Assembly: GCF_000151665.1 (NCBI RefSeq)
Contig: NW_013171860.1
Coordinates: 622,138 to 686,137, forward strand
DNA length: 64,000 bases
DNA from: Blastocystis hominis
Taxonomy: Eukaryota; Sar; Bigyra; Opalinata; Blastocystidae
Direction: 5' to 3'
The notes under the pieces are model-generated. The model did no database searches. It was not told the DNA's origin and was given only the letters and a program-made list of their open reading frames with translations. The position numbers and the translations under genes are program-made. Positions 55,979-64,000 of this stretch are shown here, one piece after another (the first letter of the stretch is position 1; each line of letters opens with the position of its first letter).

Positions 55979-58900
55979 CTAGATCTCAGCGCAATGGCAC
56001 GTGCAATCATTCACTGGACATTCGCTATGTGTTTTAAACCAATTCGTTATATGCGAATAATGGCCTCCATGATGGCAAGAATAACACCACACCATCCAAT
56101 CCGACGATTTCTGATACACTACGCGCCTCACAACCTTCCTCTTTGCTCACCTGGCAGCGCGCAGAGAGAGCAAGTGAACAGCGGCTGGCGACACACTTGA
56201 CACACCGGCATCGACGCGCTCTGCGCTTTTCGCGTCATGGCGTTGGGGCTGTGCGGAATAATCTTCGCATGGCACTTGGGACACACGATAACTCTACGTT
56301 TCACTCCATATTCAATTCAAAACCCAGGAACGCAGCGCTCCGATAGCTTCTCTACGAACCGCACGTCCTCCTTATAGAACGAATAGAACAAGTTCTCGAT
56401 CTCGCATCGCTCCGTAAACAGCTCCGCGTGGTCCAAAAGATCGAAATAGCTGCACTGAATTCAGCCGACAAAACATACTATTGAATCCAATATCCGCTGA
56501 AGTTGTAAACGCTTTTCTGCAGAAGCGAGAGAATCGTGACGGTCTGCACGTCGCCCGTTCGATTCACGTAGTTCTACTCGTTCAGAGAACCGCAAAAGCG
56601 AACTTGGAGCAGCGTTTGCATGGAGGGCGAGTTCATTCCAACGAGCGGAAGTCCGACGAGATAGCCTTTCGCAACGAGCTGGTTCACGATGTTGCACACT
56701 GCGGATCAATTAGGCTTCTTATTTGTACAGTAATCGATGAAAAAGGAAGGAGACATGTAGCGGAGAACGACGATAATGTCTTCGATGGAGAGAAGCTTTC
56801 GATTGCTCGTTATGTTCAGATACTCCTGAATCAAATTGTCGTTTTCTTTGACTCGGTAGGGATTGACGTCCGTCTCATACCGCAAATACAACAATAAAAA
56901 CTGGAGCGTCTTGCTGATTGTCTGTGAGGCCGTTTTCCTGCTTGTTACACTCCATCGGCGCGATTACGAGAAATGATTGAGCTGCAATTCGATGTTGGAA
57001 GCGAGCAATTTCGTGTCGCCTTTCAAACTGAGAACGGCGGTGAGGATATTGCAGAGGACCAAAAGACGATCAATCACCGTGGAGGTGAAATCGTTCTGCT
57101 TCGAATTCACGAGAGAAGAGATGTAATAGTTGATAAACTGGATCGCTTCTTCGAATTTGCACTGCACTACGAGGATCAGAACGTGGCGAAAGCAGTCGCT
57201 TTTGTATTTCTACGATAAAAAACAACAACTCAAAACCGAACGCCTTGATACATCGAATACGCCTCCAACACCTTCTTCAGAATTCGCTCCTTCTCTTCCG
57301 CCTTGTACACAATAATCCGCCCGCACCTCTCCTCTACCCTCAACGATCTCCCTCGTTCCCACCCTGCGAATCACTCGAGAAGTTCTTAAAGATCGCGAAC
57401 AAGCCCGTGTCCATCCAGCACGCTTCGTGGCTGTTTTTCACCGCTTGGAAGGGATCCGAAACCATCGAGCCGGCGCTCAGATTCTCTTCGTCCAGGGCGG
57501 AGATCGAGTGGTACAGACACCAGAAGAAAAACAGCTCGGTGTTTTCGTTGGAGTGCGTGGAGTGATATTGCTCCGCGAAAATCTCCATGTTTTTTGTCAC
57601 CTAGGGGGGAGAAACGCGATCCAATTCGCACATCGGTGGAGTATTTTTGCTTGCATCGCTGAATCATCACGTCGTAAATATCGTCCTTGATCTCATCCTG
57701 CGTCTCCACGCATTCGATCTGATTCTTCCCGTTGGTAATACTATTCCTCATCGATTCGAACCGGACCCCACCAGAGTCGATGATGATTCACAAAGCTGAT
57801 CGATCGGTACATCACCTGCGTCAGATACGTCCACGAAACCGACTGGTTCCCGCTCATATACGTCAAAATCCGCATGATGATCGGGTGTTCCATTTTATCG
57901 ATCGCGCATTGCACCACCTTTCCTCCGGGGAAGGCGCACTGACTGGCCTTTCCGTTCGTTACGTTGATGATCCAGTACTGATAAGCGTCCGCCACGAAGA
58001 GTTCCTGCTTCGAAAACCAATCGATCTACCGATAAAACCCCGATCAATCGCCGACGTAGATCACGTTTGCCGATGGCTGCGAGAAAAACGCGACGGGCTC
58101 CAGTTTTCCGTTGCTGTCCACATCGTACACGGCCGAGTTTTTCTTCTCGATGGACGCCTTTAAGAGAAGGGAGCTGTCCGCGGTAGCGTCCTTCTTTCGC
58201 GATGAATTAACCGTATCGCGGTAGTCCAAACTCATCGTGCGTGTGGCTCGGTAGGGAAGAATCGATTCGAACTCCAGCTCGGTGAGATTGTGTCGATGCG
58301 ACTGCGTCTTGGATTTCGACTTGGACTGCGACTGCGGTCCGGGCTGCGATTGCGACTGCAGGAGCGGCGGGAAGGAGGGCTGCGACTGCAGAGGGGATTG
58401 CGTTTGGAGAGGCGAGGGCGAGGGCGAGGAGAAGGAGATTTGGCTTTGGATGGGGCTCGGATTGGGCGTCGGATTGGAGAGCTGGCCAGGCACGGAGGTT
58501 TGGAGCTGGATGGGGACCGGGACGGGCGATTGGAGCTGGATGGGACTGGGGTTGGGGTTCTGGCTCGGACTCTGCGTTGCGTTTTGGCTCTGAATCTGGA
58601 TCTGCACTTGGTTTTGGCTCGGCGTCGAATAACTGTACGCGGGGAAAGGGATCTCGGGGGCTGTGGAGTAGTTCGCGAGCGTTCCGGCAGACGGAGCTGG
58701 GTTGTCGTTCACGAAAGCGACGCGCGAATTCATCGTCGCGATGCACTTGTAGACTACGCTCAGCGAATACAGAAGCTGGTGGCTGGAGGAACTGGAGATC
58801 ACGCATCGGCCAATCATCTACTTGATCGAAAAGACTTGAATGTAGTTATCAAACGCGGCGAGCAGGAAATCAGGAGCGATGTCGAAGCGTTCTCTCGGAG

Positions 58901-59578
58901 TCATCAGGCCTCTGTAGCCCGATTTGGGAGATGTGCGAGCGCTGTAGCTCCCCTTGCGGTCAATCCAGTGGAGAGAATGCAGCACGCGGGTTGTGCAGAT
59001 CGTTCTACATCACATCCATTTTAGAAATCAGAACGGAATCACCATGGAGTGGTTTTGAACATCATAGATATCGATGCAATATGTCTTCTCGTCTCGCAAG
59101 AGCCCAATAGCGATCTACCACTCGGATCCATGTCCAATCCCGTACGTGATTCATGCTACGCCGCCAATTTAAGCTGATACAACGCAAAGATTGGGTATCA
59201 TGAGTTTTCCTGCATACTTCTCCTTCAGTAAAGATTCCATCCCTGCACAAGCGAACCACTACGTCTCCTTAAAAATGAAATCCACTCTCCAAGTCTACCA
59301 TTTGCAAGTCCCAGAGCTAAGTGGTTCTTATAAATTCCATATCCCCATTCCATACAAACCACAGAGTCGTTGAAATACTGAATGGAACCATGTTCGCGGT
59401 TTGGATCTCTTCTATGGAACTCTCCAGGTTTGTCCAGGGACGCAAAATTGCACAAGCTAAACAGAACAAATCAAAAATCAAAAAGTTACCACACCATCGT
59501 GGGGTTTTCACGATATACGATAGCAATGATTCCTGGGAATGAGTTAGACCATTTGATAATAGATATGTTTTGAACCAT
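55979..59578 (-). CDS. MIOS/Sea4-like subunit of the GATOR2/SEACAT complex
   Basis: MIOS is a GATOR2 subunit that signals amino-acid sufficiency to TORC1 at the lysosome. ATG 59578 begins MVQNISIIKWSNSFPGIIAI. Beta-propeller-like exons follow: FNDSVVCMEWGYGIYKNHLA with LGLANGRLG (MIOS: MKCVAWYP..LLAVGQANGRV), and RAAFSPLD-type and LMTPRERFDIAPDFLLAAFD segments. A Gln/Pro/Ser-rich insert sits at 58270-58640, then alpha-solenoid exons. The C-terminus is diagnostic: VCPKCHAKIIPHSP, MPVCQVCRQPLFTCSLCALP, then WCYSCHHGGHYSHITNWFKT and HSECPVNDCTCHCAEI, matching the paired zinc fingers of MIOS. The stop is TAG at 55979-55981. Many introns make the length approximate, about 1,000 residues. Confidence 0.8.
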
Positions 59579-59642
59579 CGTGTTTTTCTGTGAAACAAGA
59601 AATACGTTCGCTTGAAGTTTGTAGTTTACAAAATAATGTTGA

Positions 59643-59724
59643 GTCAGTTTGGCCGAGCGGTTAAGGCGTCAGACTTGAAATCTGATGGGTTATACCCGCG
59701 CAGGTTCAAGTCCTGCAGCTGACG
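59643..59724 (+). tRNA. tRNA-Ser(TGA): tRNA-Ser (anticodon TGA)
   Basis: A class II tRNA of 82 nt. The acceptor GTCAGTT pairs with AGCTGAC, discriminator G. The D arm is GGCCGAGCGGTTAAGGC. Anticodon stem-loop TCAGA-CTTGAAA-TCTGA gives TGA. The variable arm GGGTTATACCC and T arm GCAGGTTCAAGTCCTGC are perfect. No intron. A T run follows. It lies in the short divergent spacer between MIOS and the ABHD17-like gene. Confidence 0.96.
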
Positions 59725-59748
59725 TTTTTATTTCTTTACTTCATTTTT

Positions 59749-60947
59749 ATGGGGCAAGTTTTTGGGATTTGCTGCCTCCTGAGTTCCCTGCATTGCAACG
59801 TGGAGGAAGTCGTTGATTACATATCATTGTTTCCTCCTTATCCGCCTTTTTGTACTTCTCTGCTGTTTGTGTGCGAATCTAGACTATGTACGACCAAACG
59901 AAGAAGTACCCGTTATGTATTATGACCAAATGGGCGTGTACACAAAGGTGCCTGAGCCCATTTCCGTAATTTGTTTGCCTGTGAAGGATGACAAATCCAT
60001 TTATGCTATACATTACAAATCAAATAGTGGAAAGTATCCTTTGCTGCGGAGTTTTGAGAGTAGACGTGCAATCTTGTATAGCCATGGAAACGCAATTGAC
60101 TTAGGGCTCTGCATTGATGCCATACAGTTTTTGGGAGAGAAGCTTGATTCGGACATTTATTTTTACGATTATGAGGGTTATGGGTGTAACCAAGGGAGGG
60201 CCTGCGCAAAGTATCTTCCTCGTGACCTTCGCGCCTTGTATGATTATGTTCGAAAGTCTTTTGATGGAGAGAACATTTATTTTTATGGCGAATCAAGTGC
60301 GATATTCATTTCAATTCTAATTTGTAGTTGGAAGCGTTCCTTCCTGTTATGTCGCTCATCAGTTGTACGAGGAGCATATTGAGAAGCCGCTGTGTGGTGT
60401 GATTCTCCACGCATCGTTGTATTCAGGTAGAGTGCCTATAGTTTTTATGAGTGTAGGAAGTTCCTTTTCTTGCGGTTGCTTGATCCGCAAGTCAGATCCT
60501 TACAATAATGCGAAAATGATAAAAAACATTGAAGTAGAGTCTAGGTATGTGTGTGTAATCTAGTGCCCAATCTTCCATATCCATGGAGAGGAAGATGAGA
60601 TTATTCCCTTCAAACTGGGAAAGAAGCTTTACAAGATGTCGAAATCGCCCTTTGAGCCGTGGTGGGTAAAGAATGCTGGCCATAGCGACATTGTGGTTCT
60701 CTATCCTGAGGAATACATCGCCAAGCTGCTCAAGTTTTTTGCTTTTTGCGAGGGAGAAGCGGCTCAGGAAGGTGCTGAGGAGCCAGTGAAGGAAGACGAG
60801 TTAAAGGAACCAATGAAGGAAACAACTGAGGAGGAGCCGGCAAAAGAAGCAACTGAGGAGGAGCCAGCGAAGGAAGGCGAGTTAAAGGAGCAAGAGCAAC
60901 CACATGGAAGTGTGGCGAATGAGAGCAGTAGCACAGAACAAAAATAA
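59749..60947 (+). CDS. ABHD17-like alpha/beta hydrolase (putative protein depalmitoylase)
   Basis: Start MGQVFGICCLLSSLHC has glycine 2 for myristoylation and nearby cysteines for palmitoylation, as in membrane-anchored ABHD17 thioesterases. Four introns (31, 31, 30, 30 nt) leave exactly 358 residues. Motifs: LFPPYPPFYYVRPNEEVPVM, AILYSHGNAIDLGLCIDAIQ (oxyanion region SHGNA.DLG), YFYDYEGYGCNQGR, and the nucleophile elbow YGESIGSVPS, created only after removing a 31-nt intron. Then GVILHASLYSGSSFS, IFHIHGEEDEIIPFKLGKKL (Asp) and WWVKNAGHSDIVVLYPEEYI (His). The catalytic triad is complete. An added C-terminal tail of about 70 residues consists of KE/EEPA repeats. TAA at 60945-60947. Confidence 0.9.
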
Positions 60948-60955
60948 ACGTGTTG

Positions 60956-60973
60956 GAACAAACATGTTTGTTC
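60956..60973. terminator. Perfect 18-bp palindromic 3' element shared by two convergent genes
   Basis: GAACAAACATGTTTGTTC carries a full TGTTTGTT on each strand. It lies 8 nt after the ABHD17-like stop and 23 nt after the RPC11 stop on the other strand. Confidence 0.7.
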
Positions 60974-60996
60974 ATAGTACACAGAAAAGTAAAAGA

Positions 60997-61409
60997 CTAG
61001 TTGTTATCACTCCAAATCTTTTCGCAATTGGCACAACGGTAGAAGGTGGTCATAGGCTCATCAGCAGACCGAATCTGGATCTGCTGGAAGTAGGCAACCT
61101 CGTGCTCGCAGTAAGGACAACGAGCTAACAATGAAAGCAACTTAAAAGACATACCAGCCGTCTTCGGCGCATTCTCCCACTGGGCAGCACCTCCCAGCAC
61201 ATCTTCCACCTCTTTACGCTTCAGGTCAAGACGAGAGGAAACCTAAAGTTCACGAAAAGCCTTGGCCTTACGATGCCGGTGACGTCGGCAACATAGGGGC
61301 ATGTGCTACAGAAGAAGCGCAGATATCCAGTCTAAAAGTCAGTCAATGAAAACACGCAAACTCCCGTCTCCACCAACAACAGACACCCACACGTCGGGCA
61401 AAAATACAT
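60997..61409 (-). CDS. POLR3K: RNA polymerase III subunit RPC11 (RPC10/POLR3K)
   Basis: The small TFIIS-like subunit needed for termination and RNA cleavage by Pol III. N-terminal zinc ribbon MYFCPTCGCLLLVETG and RFFCSTCPYV; linker VSSRLDLKRKEVEDVLGGAA then QWENAPKT; C-terminal ribbon ARCPYCEHEVAYFQQIQIRS ADEPMTTFYRCANCEKIW, which carries the catalytic DE hairpin as SADEPMTTFY. Introns of 30, 29 and 30 nt leave exactly 107 residues, the family length. The stop is TAG at 60997-60999. Confidence 0.96.
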
Positions 61410-61572
61410 CTCTCGATTTCAGCAAGTAGTAGGAAATGGGCAAATTTGAGATTCAAAAGAAATAGACCCAAAATTGATGAGCGAGAGACAAAAAGATTGT
61501 CAAATTCGACAAAAAACAGCCCATATATTTCCCAGCCCCTAAAAACTTGAACTATTTTCCAATTAGAAATAG
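61410..61572. promoter_or_regulatory. 163-bp divergent promoter (RPC11 / TMEM87-like)
   Basis: An AT-rich spacer between divergent start codons. No recognised element. Confidence 0.35.
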
Positions 61573-63315
61573 ATGATGGAGCCTATCCTGTTTGTATATT
61601 TCTGTTCTCAGTGAGGCTGACTGTGTAGTTATTGTGTATACTGCCTGCATTCGTTTCTGCTTACAAGGCTTCTTTCGGCTCCTATGAATATGAGGGTTTG
61701 TCATTTACGTACAAGGGAATATATATGTTCGATAAAAAGGATGTATTTACTCTCTCGTATGATCTGCGCGCTGTATGATTATGTAGTGCAAACGGACCTT
61801 CAAAAATCATTTTTAATTACACAGCCGTGAATCTGAAGCCTAATTCGGAGGCTCAAGGAGAAATGGACGTTTGTGTTTTGTTAGGGGGTTGACGATGCAG
61901 GTTGCGATTGTGTCCGATTCTGTGTTTGAAAAGATTGGATACAAGGACGAAAATGGAAAGACTGTGCTGTGTTGTGACAGTCAAGCCGTTGAGGTAGGGC
62001 TTGGTGGCCTGTGTGAAGCGTAGAAAGGATACTGCATGAACCAGGGTCATATCCTTCTTCCTGCCAACGCAGAGTCGGAATACGTCAGTCAATCCCTTTC
62101 TTTGAAGTATGGGCTCCATTTTCGTTTCAACCTCTCAGGAAAAACAAAAACACCGGAATTCTCTCGTATGACGTGCAGAAGACAGGCATTTACTACGTCC
62201 TCGCAATCTCGTACCTCCGTTTCCCCCTTTCCACGATAGATGCGACTACCGTGCGGGTCTGATCCGTTTTTCGGGAGAGTACGAAGCAGTGAACCCGTAC
62301 GGCCAACTGCCCGCCCCGCAGCACGGCCTGCTTCCGTTCACCTTCCTTCTCTTCGCGTGCTTCCTTCTGCTCCTTGTGTGGTGGGTGTATCTCTCGCTGA
62401 AGCACTCCAACGACGTGATGTCGGTGCACGTCATCATCCTGCTGGTGCTGATCTTCTTCGTGCTGGACCTGGGCGCGCGCTTCATCCACCTGGCGGCCTT
62501 CAACTTCGTGGGCCGTCCGCTGTTCATCCTGGTGCTCATCAGCATCGTGCTGGACTGCAGCACGCGCACGCTGACGCGGATTCTCACGCTGTTCGTGTGC
62601 ATGGGGTAGGGATGAACGCGGACTGCCAGGATAGACTGGGCGTGACGAAGCAGAACCTCGACGACACGCTGATCACCTTCAAGTTCGTCGTCTTCGGCGT
62701 GGTCTACTACCTCATCACCTTCTGCGACTCCTATCTCACCGTCTACCCCACCACCAATCCCACCATCGAGGTGGCTCGCTTCGTCCTCACCTCTTCGTCG
62801 CGGTTTTTTCTCTCTTTCACCGTAGCATCGACGCCATCGCCTACTTCTGGATCTTCGTCTCCCTCATGGACACCATGGAGGTCCTCGCCGAGCGCAAGCA
62901 GGAGAAGAAGCTGGAGATCTTCACGCGGCTGCGCAACCTGCTGATCGTGGCGGTGGTGCTGGCGACGCTGACGCTGATCGGGTTTTCGAGCGTGGTTATT
63001 TTCGATCTCTCCGCCAAGATCTGGAAGTATCAGTGGCTGTGGGCTCGGCGTTGCGGAATGAGGCGTAGGATGAACCAGGGACTCTGGGATTTGTTCTATC
63101 TCTTGCTCATGGTGGCCATCATGATCATGTGGCTGCCCTCCGAAAACACGTCCGCTTACGCGTCGCACATCCAGATCGCCACGTCCGAGCAGACCGGCGA
63201 GGAGGAGATGCCTGTGGACTCGCTGGTGGATATGGAGCAGGAGGGAAGCCACATCGTGGAAGAGGCGTCATCTTCGATGAAGCCCATGCAGGTTATGGAG
63301 ATTCAGCAAGAGTGA
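61573..63315 (+). CDS. GOST-type seven-helix Golgi protein (TMEM87/GPR107 family)
   Basis: A Golgi/secretory membrane protein with an extracellular GOLD-like domain and seven helices. ATG 61573, MMEPILF, 35-nt intron, then LLCILPAFVSAYKASFGSYE, a signal peptide. The lumenal part spans many small exons to about 62230. Helices: LLPFTFLLFACFLLLLVWWV, VHVIILLVLIFFVLDLGARF, FVGRPLFILVLISIVLDCST, ITFKFVVFGVVYYLITFCDS, IDAIAYFWIFVSLMDTMEVL, LLIVAVVLATLTLIGFSSVV and GLWDLFYLLLMVAIMIMWLP. The loop MDTMEVLAERKQEKKLEIFT and the ending MIMWLPSENTSAYA match the TMEM87/GPR107/108 superfamily (..MVLWRPSANNQRFA). Several lumenal junctions are unresolved. TGA at 63313-63315, TGTTTGAG at 63330. Confidence 0.78.
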
Positions 63316-63369
63316 TTTATTGTGTGCTCTGTTTGAGAGAAACATGAAAGTTGGGAAGAGAGAACGATA

Positions 63370-63396
63370 GTGTGTGTGTGTGTGTGTGTGTGTGTG
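63370..63396. repeat. GT dinucleotide microsatellite
   Basis: Thirteen GT units in the 3' region of the TMEM87-like gene, followed by imperfect GGAAGAGA..TGGTGTGTG repeats to about 63440. Confidence 0.92.
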
Positions 63397-63638
63397 GAAG
63401 AGAGAATGATGGTGTGTGTGGAAGAGAAAGCGATGGTTGATGGATAATCACTACTGCTGTTGTTCATCTTTTCTTTCATTGAATTAGAGTGGATTATTGT
63501 GTGCCTTTTGTAAGTCAACCACACACACTAAAGAGAAGGAACGTTATGGAATAGACATTCACTGCTGTTGTTATCTATCTCTCCTCTCATTGCAAAAAAA
63601 CACGATTCATTCTATTTCCTGTATGCCTCAAACACTCC

Positions 63639-64000
63639 AAATAAACAAGAAAACGTTACTACGTGAACCATTGCCGTGGATCCAATCCCCACTTCGATTC
63701 AGCTTGCTTCGACACACTGGACAGGTCTGATTCGTTTCAAGCCACTGCGCGATGCAGGTCTCACAAAACACATGATCACACGGCAGTTTGGTCGGGTACT
63801 TCACCGTCTCCATGCAGATCGGACAACACGCGTTTCCCTCCTGCATGGCCTCCTGCACCGAGATTCGCTTGCCATACATCTACCCATCAAAACACGCTCC
63901 AACTCGCACCAGATTCGAAGTAAACAAAGAAATGATCATTTTGAAGAGTTTTACTCCATGGCGGAACAGAATCTGGGACTAGTCATTACGCCCTCTCTCT
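63639..64000 (-). CDS. RING-finger protein, RNFT-like, cut by the window end
   Basis: The C-terminal part of a RING E3 ligase. The last exon, after a 30-nt intron (about 63880-63909), reads MYGKRISVQEAMQEGNACCP and ICMETVKYPTKLPCDHVFCE, then TCIAQWLETNQTCPVCRSKL, a complete C3HC4 ring. The spacing and the sequence before the ring recall RNFT1/RNFT2 membrane E3 ligases, whose multi-pass part would lie beyond the window. The genomic frame runs to a TGA (63628-63630) that lies inside the 3' motif TGTTTGAG itself (63627-63634). A stop made by polyadenylation at the TGG codon (63639) is therefore likely, and I end the gene there. Confidence 0.7.

Overview
This window looks like nuclear DNA of the anaerobic gut stramenopile Blastocystis, or a very close relative. 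It is a compact eukaryotic genome whose genes are split by tiny GT..AG introns, mostly 28-33 nt and very often exactly 30 or 31 nt. The octamer TGTTTGTT, or a close variant, lies just downstream of most coding regions, which is the 3'-end signature described for Blastocystis mRNAs. At least one gene (BAR-SH3, 12451-13549) has no sensible genomic stop and seems to get one from polyadenylation, another known Blastocystis habit. The assignment rests on these traits and not on any database match.

Layout, left to right. 0-4.2 kb: PDS5-like cohesin regulator (-). 4.4-6.7 kb: Prp43/DHX15 helicase (-). 6.7-8.7 kb: J-domain (DNAJC17-like) protein and AIMP1/Arc1-like tRNA-binding protein (+). 8.8-10.7 kb: eIF4A (+) facing ribosomal protein eL14 (-). 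10.9-13.5 kb: WDR37-like (+) facing BAR-SH3 (-). 13.9-16.2 kb: DPH5 (+) facing GSK3 (-). 16.4-21.3 kb: Listerin E3 ligase (+). 21.4-22.5 kb: secreted CS-domain-like protein (-). 23.2-25.1 kb: TOM1/THH1-like seven-helix protein (+) facing V-ATPase proteolipid c (-). 25.6-33.3 kb: FAIM-like protein and a giant TMEM131-like protein (+). 33.3-35.7 kb: gene-poor, with a 102-bp direct repeat. 35.7-40.1 kb: CCCH-PUM3/Puf6-like, tRNA-Leu, TRM6, tRNA-Thr (+). 40.3-46.2 kb: divergent intronless Hsp70, FHA/zinc-finger protein, acidic nuclear-type protein, Cys-rich membrane protein (+). 46.4-48.4 kb: TenA-ThiD fusion (-). 48.7-51.2 kb: GILT-like thiol reductase (+) facing DDX6/Dhh1 (-). 52.3-59.6 kb: large type I surface protein (+) facing MIOS of GATOR2 (-). 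59.6-64 kb: tRNA-Ser, ABHD17-like hydrolase (+), RPC11 of RNA polymerase III (-), TMEM87/GPR107-type protein (+), and a RING protein (-) cut by the window end.

The genes are mostly housekeeping: translation and ribosome quality control (eIF4A, eL14, DPH5, Listerin, TRM6, tRNAs), RNA helicases (Prp43, DDX6), nutrient and lysosome-related functions (MIOS, V-ATPase c, GILT), signalling (GSK3, ABHD17) and secretory-membrane proteins (TMEM131, TMEM87, TOM1-like). There is no operon logic. Convergent neighbours, however, repeatedly share one near-palindromic 3' element, so gene ends are physically coupled.

Exon-intron models were spliced by eye. For about twenty genes the summed exons are an exact multiple of three and match the family across each junction. 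For PDS5, Prp43, Listerin, TOM1-like, TMEM131-like, PUM3-like, MIOS, TMEM87-like, the CS-like protein and the surface protein I give the outer bounds, and some internal junctions remain open.
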